Positions 1-10,300 of a stretch of 42,579 nucleotides of DNA are shown here, one piece after another (the first letter of the stretch is position 1; every line of letters begins with the position of its first letter). The stretch covers positions 1 to 42,579 of the forward strand of contig JAVHSE010000042.1 of the NCBI GenBank assembly GCA_036172015.1, written 5' to 3'. The translations under genes and the position numbers were made by a program. The notes below the pieces were generated by a model, which saw only the letters and a list, made by a program, of their open reading frames with translations, searched no databases and was not told the DNA's origin. The DNA comes from UBA7396 sp036172015 (GTDB lineage Bacteria; Patescibacteriota; Gracilibacteria; BD1-5; UBA6164).

Positions 1-31
1 AAAAAAACTATTTGACAAATACAAATAGTTT
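1..31 (-). terminator. Rho-independent terminator of the 66-917 gene
   Basis: On the minus strand, a perfect 10-bp stem (arms 22-31 and 5-14) with a 7-base loop is followed by a run of Ts. It lies about 35 bases past the stop codon of the leftward protease gene. Confidence 0.75.
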
Positions 32-65
32 TAAATAATAATTCTTTTTATGCAGAATTTTATTA

Positions 66-917
66 TTATAATGGAGAAATAAAATTGATATATTTAATAA
101 ATTTCACTATATCATAAGGTATTTTTGTAGTATCCCGATAATAAATTTCTACTTTTTTTTCAGTTCTAAAGTTAGTTTTTTTAAATTCATTATTTTTAAA
201 AATATATTTTCAGAAAAATTCATATTTTTGTTTTAATTTATTATTCAGTTTCGATTTATTTTCAAAATCACTATTAAATAATATATAATAGGTAAAACTT
301 TCAGCAAAATCTTCGTATTTATTCGTTGTTGAGTATCAAGAAACGAAATCGTTTATTTTCATTCATTTTTTTAGGATACTTGTATTATTCCAACTCACAT
401 CATAAAATTTATTACTCGTATCTAAAAATATAATTTTTGACAGAAATCTTATATCAATATAGTGTCAAAATTCATGAATAAAAACCGACAGTAATTCATT
501 TTCTGATAATCAATTTACATCAAAAAGTTCTATAGTTTTTCTTGAGTATATTCATCTTATATCTCTTTTTTCTTCATTCAGTATAGATTTTATATTTATA
601 TTTTTATCATCATTTATTTTTGAATAAATAAAGTCTGATAATAATTTTATTTTTTGTGTTTTTTGTAATTCTTTTTCTATTTCAATCGGATTAAATGTGT
701 ACTTGATATTATCTTTTCATAAACTCTCTATATGTTGAAAGGAATTTTTATTTACTATTCATGTATTATATGAAATAACTCATTTTTTTTCTGATGAATA
801 ATGCTCTATAAAATCTTCATCGTTATTAAAAAATAACATATTAATGATGAGAAAAAATAAAATAAAAAGAATGATAAATTGTATTACATCATTTTTTTTA
901 CTATCATTTTTTCTCAT
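66..917 (-). CDS. Membrane-anchored HExxH zinc metalloprotease (putative)
   Basis: 283 aa when TGA is read as Gly. A hydrophobic helix at about residues 12-30, preceded by a short Arg/Lys-containing N-terminus, should anchor the protein with its catalytic part outside. Residues 148-152 read HEFGH (the Gly is a TGA codon), followed by YID. At 202-206 there is EDFAE inside KYEDFAESFTYY. HExxH followed some 50 residues later by an ED(F/L)AE segment is the layout of gluzincin peptidases of the anthrax lethal factor-like type, where the downstream Glu is the third zinc ligand. The substrate is unknown. It is a single gene, divergent from mfd, with its own terminator. The peptidase fold is likely; the exact family is inferred from motifs only. 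Confidence 0.75.
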
Positions 918-1250
918 ACTATATATTTTATATATTAATCTCAATGAGAGTATCTTAATTTTTTAAAAAAAGGCAAAAAAATAAGATAATATTTAAATTT
1001 TACTTTTAGTGTTTCCTTAATTTAAAATCTCATAATCTCATTTCTTCATTTTTTTACTTCATTTAATCCACCAAAATTTAGATTATGCAATAAAAAAGAA
1101 TTCTTTTATTTATATTTGAAAGAATCTGAATTTAGATATAATACAGTGAAATTCTGATAAAATTTAAGCTTAATTATAGAACAAATTTTAAAGAATTTTA
1201 ACTCTTAACTAGGTAAGACCCAAAATTAAACAAATGTTTTCATAATACCA
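918..1250. other. Non-coding divergent intergenic region
   Basis: 333 bases between the divergent protease gene and mfd. I find no ORF with coding character under table 25. It holds a palindrome around 1096-1109 (AAAAGAATTCTTTT) and a possible mfd promoter further right. Nothing resembling a tRNA was seen. Confidence 0.6.
1116..1142 (+). promoter_or_regulatory. Possible mfd promoter
   Basis: TTGAAA (1116-1121) and a perfect TATAAT (1137-1142) are 15 bp apart, one less than the usual spacing in this window. They lie about 110 bases before the mfd start. Confidence 0.4.
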
Positions 1251-4200
1251 ATGCACTACCTCAACACCTGAAATATATTTTCCAGAAGCCTATTGATAAA
1301 AAATGAGCTTAAAAATTCTCTTGTCATTACTAAAGACGAAAATATTAAAAAATACATAAAGATATTTGAATATCTCAAATCTCCACTCACTCAGATACAT
1401 AATTTGTCTGAGTTTATTGACTGTGTTTATAATTCAAATGGAAATTTTATCATCACTTATGATATATTTTTCGCACAACTTCCAAATACTTGGGAAATCG
1501 AAAATAAATATTCCATCACACTCAAAAAAAACACGGCTTGTGATATTGATGAATTATTAAAAAACCTAAATGATTTTGGTTATAAATTTAGAGAATTTCT
1601 TGAATGATGAGATTATAAAAAATCATGAGATACTATGAATTTAAAATTTAAAAATAAAAAAGAAACCATTATTTTATCCTTTTGGTGAGACTCAATTGAA
1701 AGTATTTATATCGAAAATGGAATTCATTCACAAACGGTTGAGACTATTACTATCGGAAAAATACAAGAAATCAACTACTTTACTCTCAACGAAAAATTTA
1801 ATACCGAACTCGTAACTTTCCTTTCAAAAAAACATCTGATTCTCGATAATATTGATATTCTCGAAGGGGCTTCAAATTTACAAGAACTTGAAAATATTTT
1901 TGCTTTAGAATTACTGAAAAATCCAAATATCGAGCAAACCAATCTTGATAGAAGTGATCTTTTTATCGACAGTTTAGAAAATCTTATCAAAATTATTAAA
2001 TCAGGAAAAAAAATAATTATTTATACGAAAAACGAAAAAACGATTTTAACTTTTTTGGAGTATAATAATCTTGAAAATATTACACTTCATAAAACGGAAC
2101 TCACTCTTTTAAAATCATTTCAATCGAAAAATGAAATTATTATTTGTGATGATAATCTGTCAAAAATATTTGTAAAAAAGAGAGTCAAAAAATCTTTAAG
2201 CGAAAATATTGACCTATTACTTCAAATCAAACCTTGAGATTTTGTCGTACATATTGATCACGGAATTGGTATTTTTCAATGAATTGTAAGCAAAGAAATA
2301 GGAAATTTTAAAAAAGAATATTTAGAAATAGAGTATAAAAACAATGATAAACTCTTTGTTCCTATTACCGAAGTCAGAAGAATTAGTAAATATATCGGAA
2401 ATGAAAATCCAAATCTTACCGGACTTTCGACCAAAGAATGGTCAAAAAAATTAGAAAAAGTATGAGAAGATGTTCAAAAAATAGCTGAGGAACTTCTTGA
2501 AATCTATGCTGCCAGAAAAATATCAAAAGGTTTTGCTTTCACTTATGATGATACTGAAATGACGAAATTCGCGAGAAGTTTTGATTATGAATATACTCTT
2601 GATCAAGTGAATGCTATTGATGAAATTATGCATGATATGAGTTCAGATATTCCAATGGAAAGAATACTAGTTTGAGATGTTTGATTTGGAAAAACAGAAA
2701 TTGCCTTCAATGCTATTTATAATGCTTTTTTAAATGGAAAACAATCGATTCTTATTTCTCCTTTGGTAGTTTTAACCTACGAACATTATAATAAAGCATG
2801 TGAAAGATTTGCAAAATTTCCTATGAATATAGAAGTGTTAACCAGATTTGAAAGTAATTCTCAGGCTGAACTCGTGATAAAAAAATTAAAAACATGAAAA
2901 ATAGATCTGATTATAGGAACTCATAGACTGTTATCTGAAAAAATAATATATAAAAATTTATGACTTTTGATTATTGATGAAGAACATAAATTTTGAGTAA
3001 AAGACAAGGAAAAAATAAAAGAAATGAAAGGAAATATTGATATACTTTCGATGTCCGCAACTCCAATTCCAAGAAGTCTCAATATGGCTTTAAATGGTAT
3101 CCGAGATGTTTCTATTCTCTCAAAACCTCCGATGATGAGGAAGTGAGTGGAAACATTTGTTTCGAAGTTTGAAGATAGTATTATTTTGCAAGCTGGAAAT
3201 AAAGAATTTGAACGAGATGGACAACTCTTTTTTATTCACAATAGAGTCGATAGTATTGAAAAAATGCGGGAATATTTAAAAGAATTATTTCCTAAAAAGA
3301 AAATAATAATAACTCATTGACAACTTCCATGACACGAACTTGAAGATAGAATTCTTGCTTTTAAAAGAAAAGAATATGACATACTTTTGTCATCTACCGT
3401 AATCGAAAATGGAATTGATTTTCCAAATGTAAATACGATTATCATCAATGATGCATATAAATTTGGTATCAGTCAAATTCATCAATTGAGGTGAAGGGTT
3501 GGAAGAAGTGATAAAAGTGGATATTGCTATCTGCTCTTTAAAAGAGAAAAAATTTCTGAAGATGCTGCAAAAAGATTAACAACTATGGTAGAGTATAGTC
3601 ATTTATGAGCCGGATTTGAACTGGCTATTAAAGACTTAGAAATCAGGTGAGGATGAGATATCTTAGGTTTGAAACAATCTGGAATGTCATCAGAAGTTGG
3701 AATTAATGTGTATTTAAAATTACTCGAAGATAAGATAGAAGAATTGAAACTTTCTCAAAATATGGAAAGTGAAGAAAATCAAACAAAAAAAATTGATGCG
3801 AGTATTGATCTCAATATTCCTGCATATTTATGAGATGATTTTTTTTCCAGTGAACTCGATAAACTCAATTTTTATAGAGAAATAGAATCTATTGAGAGTT
3901 TAGAGGAACTCGAAAATTTAGTGAGTGATTTTAAAGATTTTTCCGGAGAAATTTCTGAGGAAAATAAAAATCTTTTTAAACTATTAGAAGTAAAAATAGT
4001 AGCTTCAAATTTTAAAATAAAAACCATAAAAAGAACCGGAGTGAGTTATGAAATATTATTTTTAGAAACCATTACTTTGGACGAATTAAAACAATTTCTA
4101 CATCTCGATACAGAAGTAAAATTTATAGTACACACACTTACTCATCTGAAGTGTAGTTGCTCTCAATTCAAATCAGATCTTCATTTTTTGAATTATTTAT

Positions 4201-4268
4201 ATGAAATAATGATAGAAAATAAAAGCAAAGAAAAATCAATACGAAAAGTGATAAAATTGAAAAAATAA
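1251..4268 (+). CDS. mfd: Transcription-repair coupling factor Mfd
   Basis: 1005 aa. Mfd is a cytoplasmic ATP-driven translocase that removes stalled RNA polymerase at DNA lesions and recruits UvrA. A CarD-like RNA-polymerase-interacting domain begins near residue 327 (KPGDFVVHIDHGIGIF). The motor follows: Walker A GDVGFGKT at 475-482 (two of its glycines are TGA), DEEH at 576-579, SATPIPRSL, TVIENGIDFPN, and RGRVGRS at 747-753. A C-terminal TRCF regulatory domain ends the protein. The N-terminal part before the CarD-like domain is about 325 residues, shorter than the roughly 470 of E. coli Mfd, so the UvrB-like module is reduced. The start is the ATG at 1251, the first in frame after a TAA at 1227; a TTG at 1293 is a weaker choice. 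No Shine-Dalgarno motif is seen. Confidence 0.95.
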
Positions 4269-4360
4269 TTTTATTTTTTCTCCTTAATAATATAAAATGA
4301 CTCTTATAAATATATACTTTTAAGTTTTTAACAATCTAAAAAAACTTTTTAACATTATTG

Positions 4361-4386
4361 TTCTATTTTTGTTAGCAAAAATAGAA
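4361..4386. promoter_or_regulatory. Perfect inverted repeat over the nrd promoter (operator-like)
   Basis: Two 11-base arms (TTCTATTTTTG and CAAAAATAGAA) flank a 4-base centre. The repeat covers the -35 box and part of the spacer of the putative nrdA promoter, a typical repressor position. It does not match the known NrdR box. A terminator for mfd is less likely because no T-run follows. Confidence 0.5.
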
Positions 4387-4396
4387 AATATATATA
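4369..4396 (+). promoter_or_regulatory. Putative nrd operon promoter
   Basis: TTGTTA (4369-4374), a 16-bp spacer and TATATA (4391-4396), about 44 bases before the nrdA start. The 16-bp spacing recurs at other promoters in this window. Confidence 0.45.
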
Positions 4397-4439
4397 TATC
4401 TTTTAAAAGCTTATTTTTACTCCTTTTACTTATACATAT

Positions 4440-7052
4440 ATGAAAATAAAATTTATAAAAAACAGAGATTGAAACCTGATTCCTTTTGATAGAACGAGAA
4501 TAGAAAGAGCCTTAGAAAAAGCTTCAGAAGTAGCAAAAGTGAATGATTTTTCTTTTATTGATGGTGTAGTAGATGAAGTGGTTGAATTTTTAAGAGATAA
4601 TGTAGTGAATGGAGATACTGAAAAAATTTTACACATAGAAGAAATTCAAGATGTTATAGAAAATAAACTCATGGAATTTGGGCATTTTGATATTGCAAAA
4701 AAATATATTATATATAGAGAAAAAAGATCTTTAGAAAGAGATAAAAAAAGAGTCGAAGTAGAAGAAAGATTAAAAGAAAACACTCTTGAAATTACCAAAA
4801 CAAGTGGAGAAAAAGAATATTTTGATATTGAAAAAGTAAAAAATACCTATAAAAGAGTATCTTTTTGATTGGCTCGTATTTGTAAATTTGAAGAACTTGA
4901 ATCATCTTTAAATAAATATCTCGTTGATGGAATTAAAACAAAAGATATATTAAAAATGATGATCAAATCAGCTATCGATTTAATTACTATTGAAAATACA
5001 TCTTGGCAATATATTGCTGGAAGACTTATGACCATTGATCTTTATAAAGCAGCTTCAAAAAATAGAAATATTTCTATTAACGATATTTATAAACCATCGA
5101 GTTATATAGCTTTATTTGATGAATATATTCAAGCATGATTATATTATAAAGATTTTTATAAATATTATACTCAGGAGGATATTAAAGAAGCTGGGAAAAA
5201 ACTCAAAAGAGAGACTGATTTTACTTATAATTATACCACACTTTTGATGTATAAAAAAAGGTATCTCCTCAATCCAAATCAAATCATAAAAGAACTCCCT
5301 CAAGAAATGTATATGAGTGCAGCTTTGTTTCTCGCTATTCCTGAAAAAAAAGAAACCAGACTCGAACTTGCTTTTAAAATATATGAATACTGTTCAAAAG
5401 CAATGATTTCTTTACCAACTCCAACTTTACTCAATGCGAGAACGAATTATCATCAACTTTCAAGTTGTTTCAAGCTTAATATAGACGATGATCTCAGAGC
5501 TATTTATCACGGAGTAGAAAATATGGCTCAAATATCAAAATTTTGAGGTGGAATAGGGGTATATTTATGAAATATCCGTGCGAAATGATCATCAATTCGT
5601 GGAACGAAATGAGCTTCTGGATGAGTCAATCCATGGATTAAAGTTATTAATGATACAGCAATTGCAGTAAATCAACTCTGAGCCAGAGCTGGAGCTATAT
5701 CTGTCACTCTTGATATGTGGCATAGAGATATTTATGATTTTTTAGATTTACAAACTGAAACATGAGATATTAGAAGAAAAGCTTTTGATGTATTTCCTGC
5801 TGTTTCTATTCCTGATCTCTTTATGAAAAGAGTGGAAAATAATGAAGATTGGACTTTATTTGATCCAAAAGAAGTTCGTGATGTGACTGGAAAAATATTA
5901 CAAGATTGTTTTTGAGATGAATTTGAAAAATTTTATAGAGAATGTGAAAATAATCCAAAAATTCAAGGAACAGAAAAGATCAATGCAAAAGAACTGTTTA
6001 AAAAATTTTTAAAATCAACGGTTGAAACTGGTATGCCATATGTTTTTTATAGAGATACGGTCAACGCACTCAATCCAAATAAACATGTTTGAAATATTTA
6101 TTCTACTCAACTATGTACTGAAATTTGTCAAAATACTTCTCCTGCAAAATTTATAGAAGAAACTATTGAAGATGGAGTAATTACTATTAAATATACTCCT
6201 TGAGATACGGTTGTTTGTAATTTAGCATCAATAAATATCGCAAAAGTAAATGATAATGAAAGTATACAAAAAGTAATTCCTATTGTGATGAAACTGCTTG
6301 ATAATGTGATTGAACTGAATTATTACCCTATTAAAGAAGCTGAATTAACAGCTAAAAAATATAGATCAGTTGGATTATGATATTTATGACTGGCTGAATA
6401 TTTAGCAGTCAATAAAATAGCATATGATAGTCCAGAAGCTCGTGAAATCGTTGATATTATGATGGAAAAATTTGCTTATGAAACATTCAAAGTGTCACAT
6501 AAACTCGCACAAGAAAGAGGAAAATATGAATTATTTGATGGAAGTGAGTATTCAAAATGAATTGTTTTAGGAAAAGACAGAGAGTGGTTTAAAAAATATA
6601 GTAAAACAGACTGTGACTGGAAGACATTGCTTTCAGATATCCAAAAAGATGGACTGAGATTTGCTTATCATATTGCTCCAGCCCCAAATACTTCGACAGC
6701 TGGAGTGATTGGAACCACAGCTGCTTTACTTCCAATTTATAAAAAATACTTTGTAGAAACCAATTCAGTAGCTCCAAGTGTTGTCGTTGCACCAAATCTC
6801 AATGCAGATAATTTCTGGTATTATAAAGAATATGTACATATGAATATGAATGATGTCATTGATATGATAGGGATTATTTATAAATGGGTTGATCAATCGA
6901 TTAGTTTTGAGTGGATTATTAATCCAGCAAAAGTAAGTCCAAGAGAACTCTATGATTATTATTTAAAAGCTCATAAGCAATGAATTAAAACAGTATATTA
7001 TGTGAGAAGTATGAGTTTAGATGTCAAAGAGTGTGTGAGTTGTAGTGGGTAA
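4440..7052 (+). CDS. nrdA: Ribonucleotide reductase class I, large (alpha) subunit
   Basis: 870 aa. Reduces ribonucleoside diphosphates to deoxyribonucleotides together with NrdB. An N-terminal ATP-cone (about 1-105) points to allosteric activity control. In the barrel, the redox pair is C343 (SSCFKL) and C593 (VVCNLASINI), and the thiyl-radical cysteine is C559 with E561. The C-terminal shuttle pair is C865 and C868 (ECVSCSG). The Asn that sits two residues before the thiyl Cys in E. coli (N437) is Gln here (Q557-L-C-T-E). First gene of an nrdA - small ORF - nrdB operon. The ATG at 4440 has no Shine-Dalgarno motif. Confidence 0.96.
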
Positions 7053-7076
7053 TTTATATGTTTAATAAAAATAATT

Positions 7077-7388
7077 ATGAATAATACACAGTTAAATCAA
7101 AAAATAAGTGAAGTATATGCAAAAGATTCTTTTTGTGCAGAAAGACTAAAAGATTATATAGGAAATATGTCATTTATGTTACAAAAACCAGAAATATATA
7201 TGGGGAGATGAGTTCTCACTCATGATGAATTTGAACTTTTAAAAACGAAATTTTGAAAAGTAGTATGATTATTATCAGAATTTACTTCTGATAAAATAAT
7301 AGATATTTTACAACACAATACACCAACCGATGACTCAACAAATTCTAATATAGAAGCTATAGAAAGATGTTTTCTTAATTATAATTAA
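7077..7388 (+). CDS. Unknown 103-aa protein inside the nrd operon
   Basis: 103 aa with TGA as Gly (three TGA codons). It lies 24 bases after nrdA and 12 bases before nrdB on the same strand, so it is almost certainly co-transcribed. It is soluble-looking, probably mostly helical, with two cysteines (C20 and one near the C-terminus). I see no motif of glutaredoxin, NrdH, NrdI or NrdR. An ATG at 7058 runs into a stop, so 7077 is the start. The position suggests a partner or regulator of the reductase; the function is not recognised. Confidence 0.7.
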
Positions 7389-7400
7389 TATATATAACAT

Positions 7401-8444
7401 ATGACACAAGAATTTTTAGCAAATCCTATCTTTAATCCAGCTGGAAATGATACTATTTCGGCAAGAACTATTATTAAATGAAATACTACCTGATTGTTTC
7501 AACTCAATGCTACCAAATATACTTGGGCAAAAAGTTTATATCAAGTAATGATATGAAATTTTTGGATTCCAGAAAAAGTTTCTGGTCTCTGAGAAGATGC
7601 AGTTCAATTTAAAAATACACTCACTGATGATGAAAGAAGAGCTTATAAATGAATTTTATCATTCTTAATATTTTTAGACAGTATTCAAACAGTAAATTTA
7701 CCAAATTTTTCTGATTTTATTACAGCTCCAGAAGTAAATCTTATACTTTCTATTCAAGCATATCAAGAAGCGATACATTCTCAATCATATGCAACTATTT
7801 TAGAAACAGTGGTAGATTCAAAAGAGAGAGATGGAATTTATTATTTTTGGAGAGAAGATAAAAATTTACTCGAAAGAAATACATTTATTTGAGGTATTTA
7901 TCAAGATTTTATAGATAATCCAAATGACAAAACATTTTTTAGATGAATTATTGGAAATTTTTTACTCGAAAGTATATATTTTTATAATGGGTTTGCTTTT
8001 TTTGACACATTGGCAGATAGTACAAAAATGGTAGCAACCGATAGAATGATTAATTATATTAGAAGAGATGAGCTCACACATGTTACTATTTTTGCTAATA
8101 TTATCAAAGAAATAAAAAAAGAATTTCCAGACATATATGATGAAAATCTTATTAATGAAATGATGACAACAGCTGTTGATCAAGAAATAAAATGGTCAAA
8201 ACATATATTGTGAAAAAATATTATTGGAATGAGTTATCAAAATATAGATAATTATACCAAATGGTTAGCAAATAATAGACTCAGTATGTTGTGAATTTCA
8301 CCACTATATCCAGAGATTATTACCAATCCATATAAACATCTCGATAGACTTCAAGATAATAATTCAGAAAAATGAAATTTTTTTGAATCAACGGTTACGA
8401 ATTATTCACAATCAAGCTCTATGAATGGAAGTTGGGAATTTTAA
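7401..8444 (+). CDS. nrdB: Ribonucleotide reductase class I, small (beta) subunit
   Basis: 347 aa. Carries the metal cofactor that generates the radical passed to NrdA. The six ligands of the ferritin-like fold are visible: D93 (FLIFLDSIQT), E123 and H126 (QEAIHSQSY), E190 (GNFLLES), E224 and H227 (RRDELTH). Y130 lies four residues after H126, the position of the radical Tyr122 of E. coli, so this looks like a tyrosyl-radical enzyme and not a Tyr-less (class Ic type) one. Last gene of the nrd operon, followed by a terminator. Confidence 0.95.
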
Positions 8445-8458
8445 AAAAATAACGAGTA

Positions 8459-8493
8459 AGAAAAAAGTTTATAATTTTTATAAACTTTTTTCT
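8459..8493. terminator. Bidirectional terminator between nrdB and phr
   Basis: A perfect 15-bp stem (8459-8473 with 8479-8493) around a 5-base loop, with A-runs on the left and T-runs on the right, so it can stop both convergent transcripts. The phr stop codon (TAA at 8480-8478) lies at the loop and stem edge. Confidence 0.85.
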
Positions 8494-9803
8494 TTTTTTC
8501 ACGAATATATATATCTTGCTATTTTTTGTTCAATTCTATGATCAACTATCGGTGGATAATAATCAAGTATATTTTCTAAAGGATTATGAATTGATTTGAG
8601 ATCTGAGTTTTTGAGTTCTGGAATATATTTTTTAATAAACTTTGCATCGGTATCAAATTTTTGACTTTGAAGTATAGGACTAAAAATACGAAAAGGTTTT
8701 GGATCTGCTCAAACTGATGCTGACCATTGCCAATTTCAAAAATTCATATTTTCATCATAATCAAGGAGATGTTTTTTGAAAAATACTTCTCAAAGTTTCC
8801 AATCTATATGTAAATCTTTGGTTAAAAAACTTGCTACTATCATACGAGCTCTTCCATGCATCCGATTGGTTTCTATGAGTTGTTTTATAGCTGCATCAAC
8901 AATGGGGTATCCCGTTTTACCTTCACAAAATCTAGCGAATAAAAATTCATTATTATCCCATTGTATATGTCTTTTATTTTCTTGAAATTCTTGGTATTTT
9001 GTTTCTGGAAAATAATAATTTATGTGTTGCCAGAATTCTCTCCAAGCAAGTTCTTTCACAAATTGTTCATTTGATATAATAGCTTTGTTATATAACTGTC
9101 TGACAGAAAAAATTCAAAATCTTATATAAGGAGAGAGTTTTGAAGTTCAATCAATATCAAGATTATTTCTATATTCATCATATTCTGAGTGTATATGGTT
9201 TTTAAACCTATCTTTTCAAAATTCTATCGTAAAATAAGGATGTTTTTCTAGAGATATAAAATCAGATATTTTATAATTTTCTTCAATATATATTGGTGTA
9301 AAATTGAAAGGAATTTTTTCAATCGTATCTATGATTTTCGTTTTCCAAATATTATAAAAAGGAGTATAGACTTTTCTTTGTGGAACTGATTCTGGTTCAA
9401 CGAGTAAAAAATCAGCTATAGTATGAAAATCAATATTTTTTTTATTTAACATATTTTGTATTGTTTCATCTCTTTTTGTTCCATATCTTGAATAAGATCG
9501 GTTACAATAGATACTTTCTATATGATATTTTTTCACTAAAAAAGGAATAATATTTTCAGGAGTATCAAAAAAGATTTTTATTTCATTTCATGATAATTTT
9601 TTGATATCTTTTGATAGATGTTCCAAAGATTCTCTGATAAAACCAAATTTTTTATCACCAAGTCATCAAAATCAATCAATAATATTTTTATCAAGGATAA
9701 AAATTGGTAATATTTTATCACTAGCTTTTATACATTCAATAAATCAACGATTATCATACATTCTCAAATCTTGCCTGAACCAAAAAATGGATTTTTTATA
9801 CAT
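8478..9803 (-). CDS. phr: Deoxyribodipyrimidine photolyase
   Basis: 441 aa. Uses FADH- and blue light to split cyclobutane pyrimidine dimers. The N-terminal antenna domain starts with SIFWFRQDLRMYDN. The FAD-binding domain has TSKLSPYIRFG, WREFWQHI, RMHGRARMIVASFLTKDL, and DENMNFGNWQWSASVGAD followed by PKPFRIFSP. The WQW tryptophan and the Asn that contacts flavin N5 appear kept. The family's usual end (PPIVDHR...) is present. With TGA as Gly the frame passes the TGA at 8501 and stops at TAA inside the terminator hairpin, giving a tail ending GKKEKSL. CPD photolyase is the best call; a cryptochrome-like variant cannot be excluded. Confidence 0.93.
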
Positions 9804-9832
9804 ACTTTATAAATAAAAAATATTTTAAAAGT

Positions 9833-9860
9833 ATTATACAAAATAAAAAAAATCTTTCAA
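9833..9860 (-). promoter_or_regulatory. phr promoter
   Basis: On the minus strand TTGAAA (9860-9855), a 16-bp spacer and a perfect TATAAT (9838-9833), 29 bases before the ATG. One of the best promoter matches in the window. Confidence 0.65.
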
Positions 9861-9881
9861 AACTTTTATGTGAAAGATTTT
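9849..9881. promoter_or_regulatory. Perfect 11-bp inverted repeat between phr and csoR
   Basis: Arms 9849-9859 and 9871-9881 with an 11-base loop, flanked by A- and T-runs. It looks like a terminator, but it lies between two divergent genes and overlaps the -35 box of the phr promoter. An operator or a 5'-leader structure fits the location better. Confidence 0.5.
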
Positions 9882-9889
9882 TACTTTTT

Positions 9890-9920
9890 TTGATTTATGA
9901 ATATATTTATGTAAATATAT
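9890..9920 (+). promoter_or_regulatory. csoR promoter with overlapping inverted repeat
   Basis: TTGATT (9890-9895), a 16-bp spacer and TAAATA (9912-9917). A perfect 9-bp inverted repeat (ATATATTTA at 9901-9909, TAAATATAT at 9912-9920) covers the -10 box, a position suited to autoregulation. AT-rich palindromes arise easily by chance here, so the operator role is tentative. Confidence 0.35.
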
Positions 9921-9934
9921 CTTAAAAAATAAAT

Positions 9935-10204
9935 ATGAACCATCCAAAAGTATTAATTTGACTCAAAAAAGCAAGAACTTCTCTCGACAAAATTATTAAG
10001 ATGCTTGAAGAAGAGAAATATTGTATTGATATTATTCAACAGAATTTAGCTGTTATTTGACTCTTAAAATCAGCAAATATGAATTTACTCGAATGACATC
10101 TGAATGGTTGTGTGAAAAATGCTATTTCTGCAAAAAACGAAGAAGATGTGAATAATAAAATATGAGAATTAGTAAAAATTATAAATCTCGCACAAAATAA
10201 ATAA
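9935..10204 (+). CDS. csoR: CsoR/RcnR-family metal-sensing repressor
   Basis: 89 aa, a typical length for this all-helical DNA-binding family (DUF156). The copper-CsoR triad is present with exact spacing: C30 in KYCIDIIQQ, then H55 and C59 in LLEGHLNGC, that is 25 and 4 residues apart as in C36-H61-C65 of the Mycobacterium protein. This favours Cu(I) sensing over RcnR (nickel) or FrmR (formaldehyde). Members normally repress a metal exporter, but none lies in this window. The inverted repeat over its own promoter suggests autoregulation. Confidence 0.85.
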
Positions 10205-10220
10205 AATTTTTTAAAAAATT

Positions 10221-10248
10221 TTGACTTATACTGACTATTGTATAAAAT
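10221..10248 (+). promoter_or_regulatory. fusA promoter
   Basis: TTGACT (10221-10226), a 16-bp spacer and TAAAAT (10243-10248), 52 bases before the fusA ATG. Confidence 0.55.
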
Positions 10249-10250
10249 CT

Positions 10251-10278
10251 AACAGTCTATTTTTTAAAATAGACTGTT
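10251..10278. promoter_or_regulatory. Perfect 13-bp inverted repeat at the fusA transcription start
   Basis: Arms AACAGTCTATTTT (10251-10263) and its complement (10266-10278) around two bases, directly after the -10 box. No T-run follows, so an operator or leader hairpin is more likely than a terminator. The core CTATTTT...AAAATAG also occurs in the nrd inverted repeat. Confidence 0.5.
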
Positions 10279-10300
10279 ATTTAATTATTAAAAATAATAT

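Noticed and set aside
918..1250. tRNA or small RNA gene in the longest gene-free stretch
   Set aside because: I found no TpsiC-like segment or cloverleaf, only AT-rich sequence and a possible promoter.
1293..1295. TTG as the mfd start
   Set aside because: With TGA as Gly the frame extends to an ATG at 1251, which is the better start.
4361..4440. NrdR box upstream of nrdA
   Set aside because: The AT-rich stretch does not match the ACACTATATATAGT-like consensus; the inverted repeat present is a different sequence.
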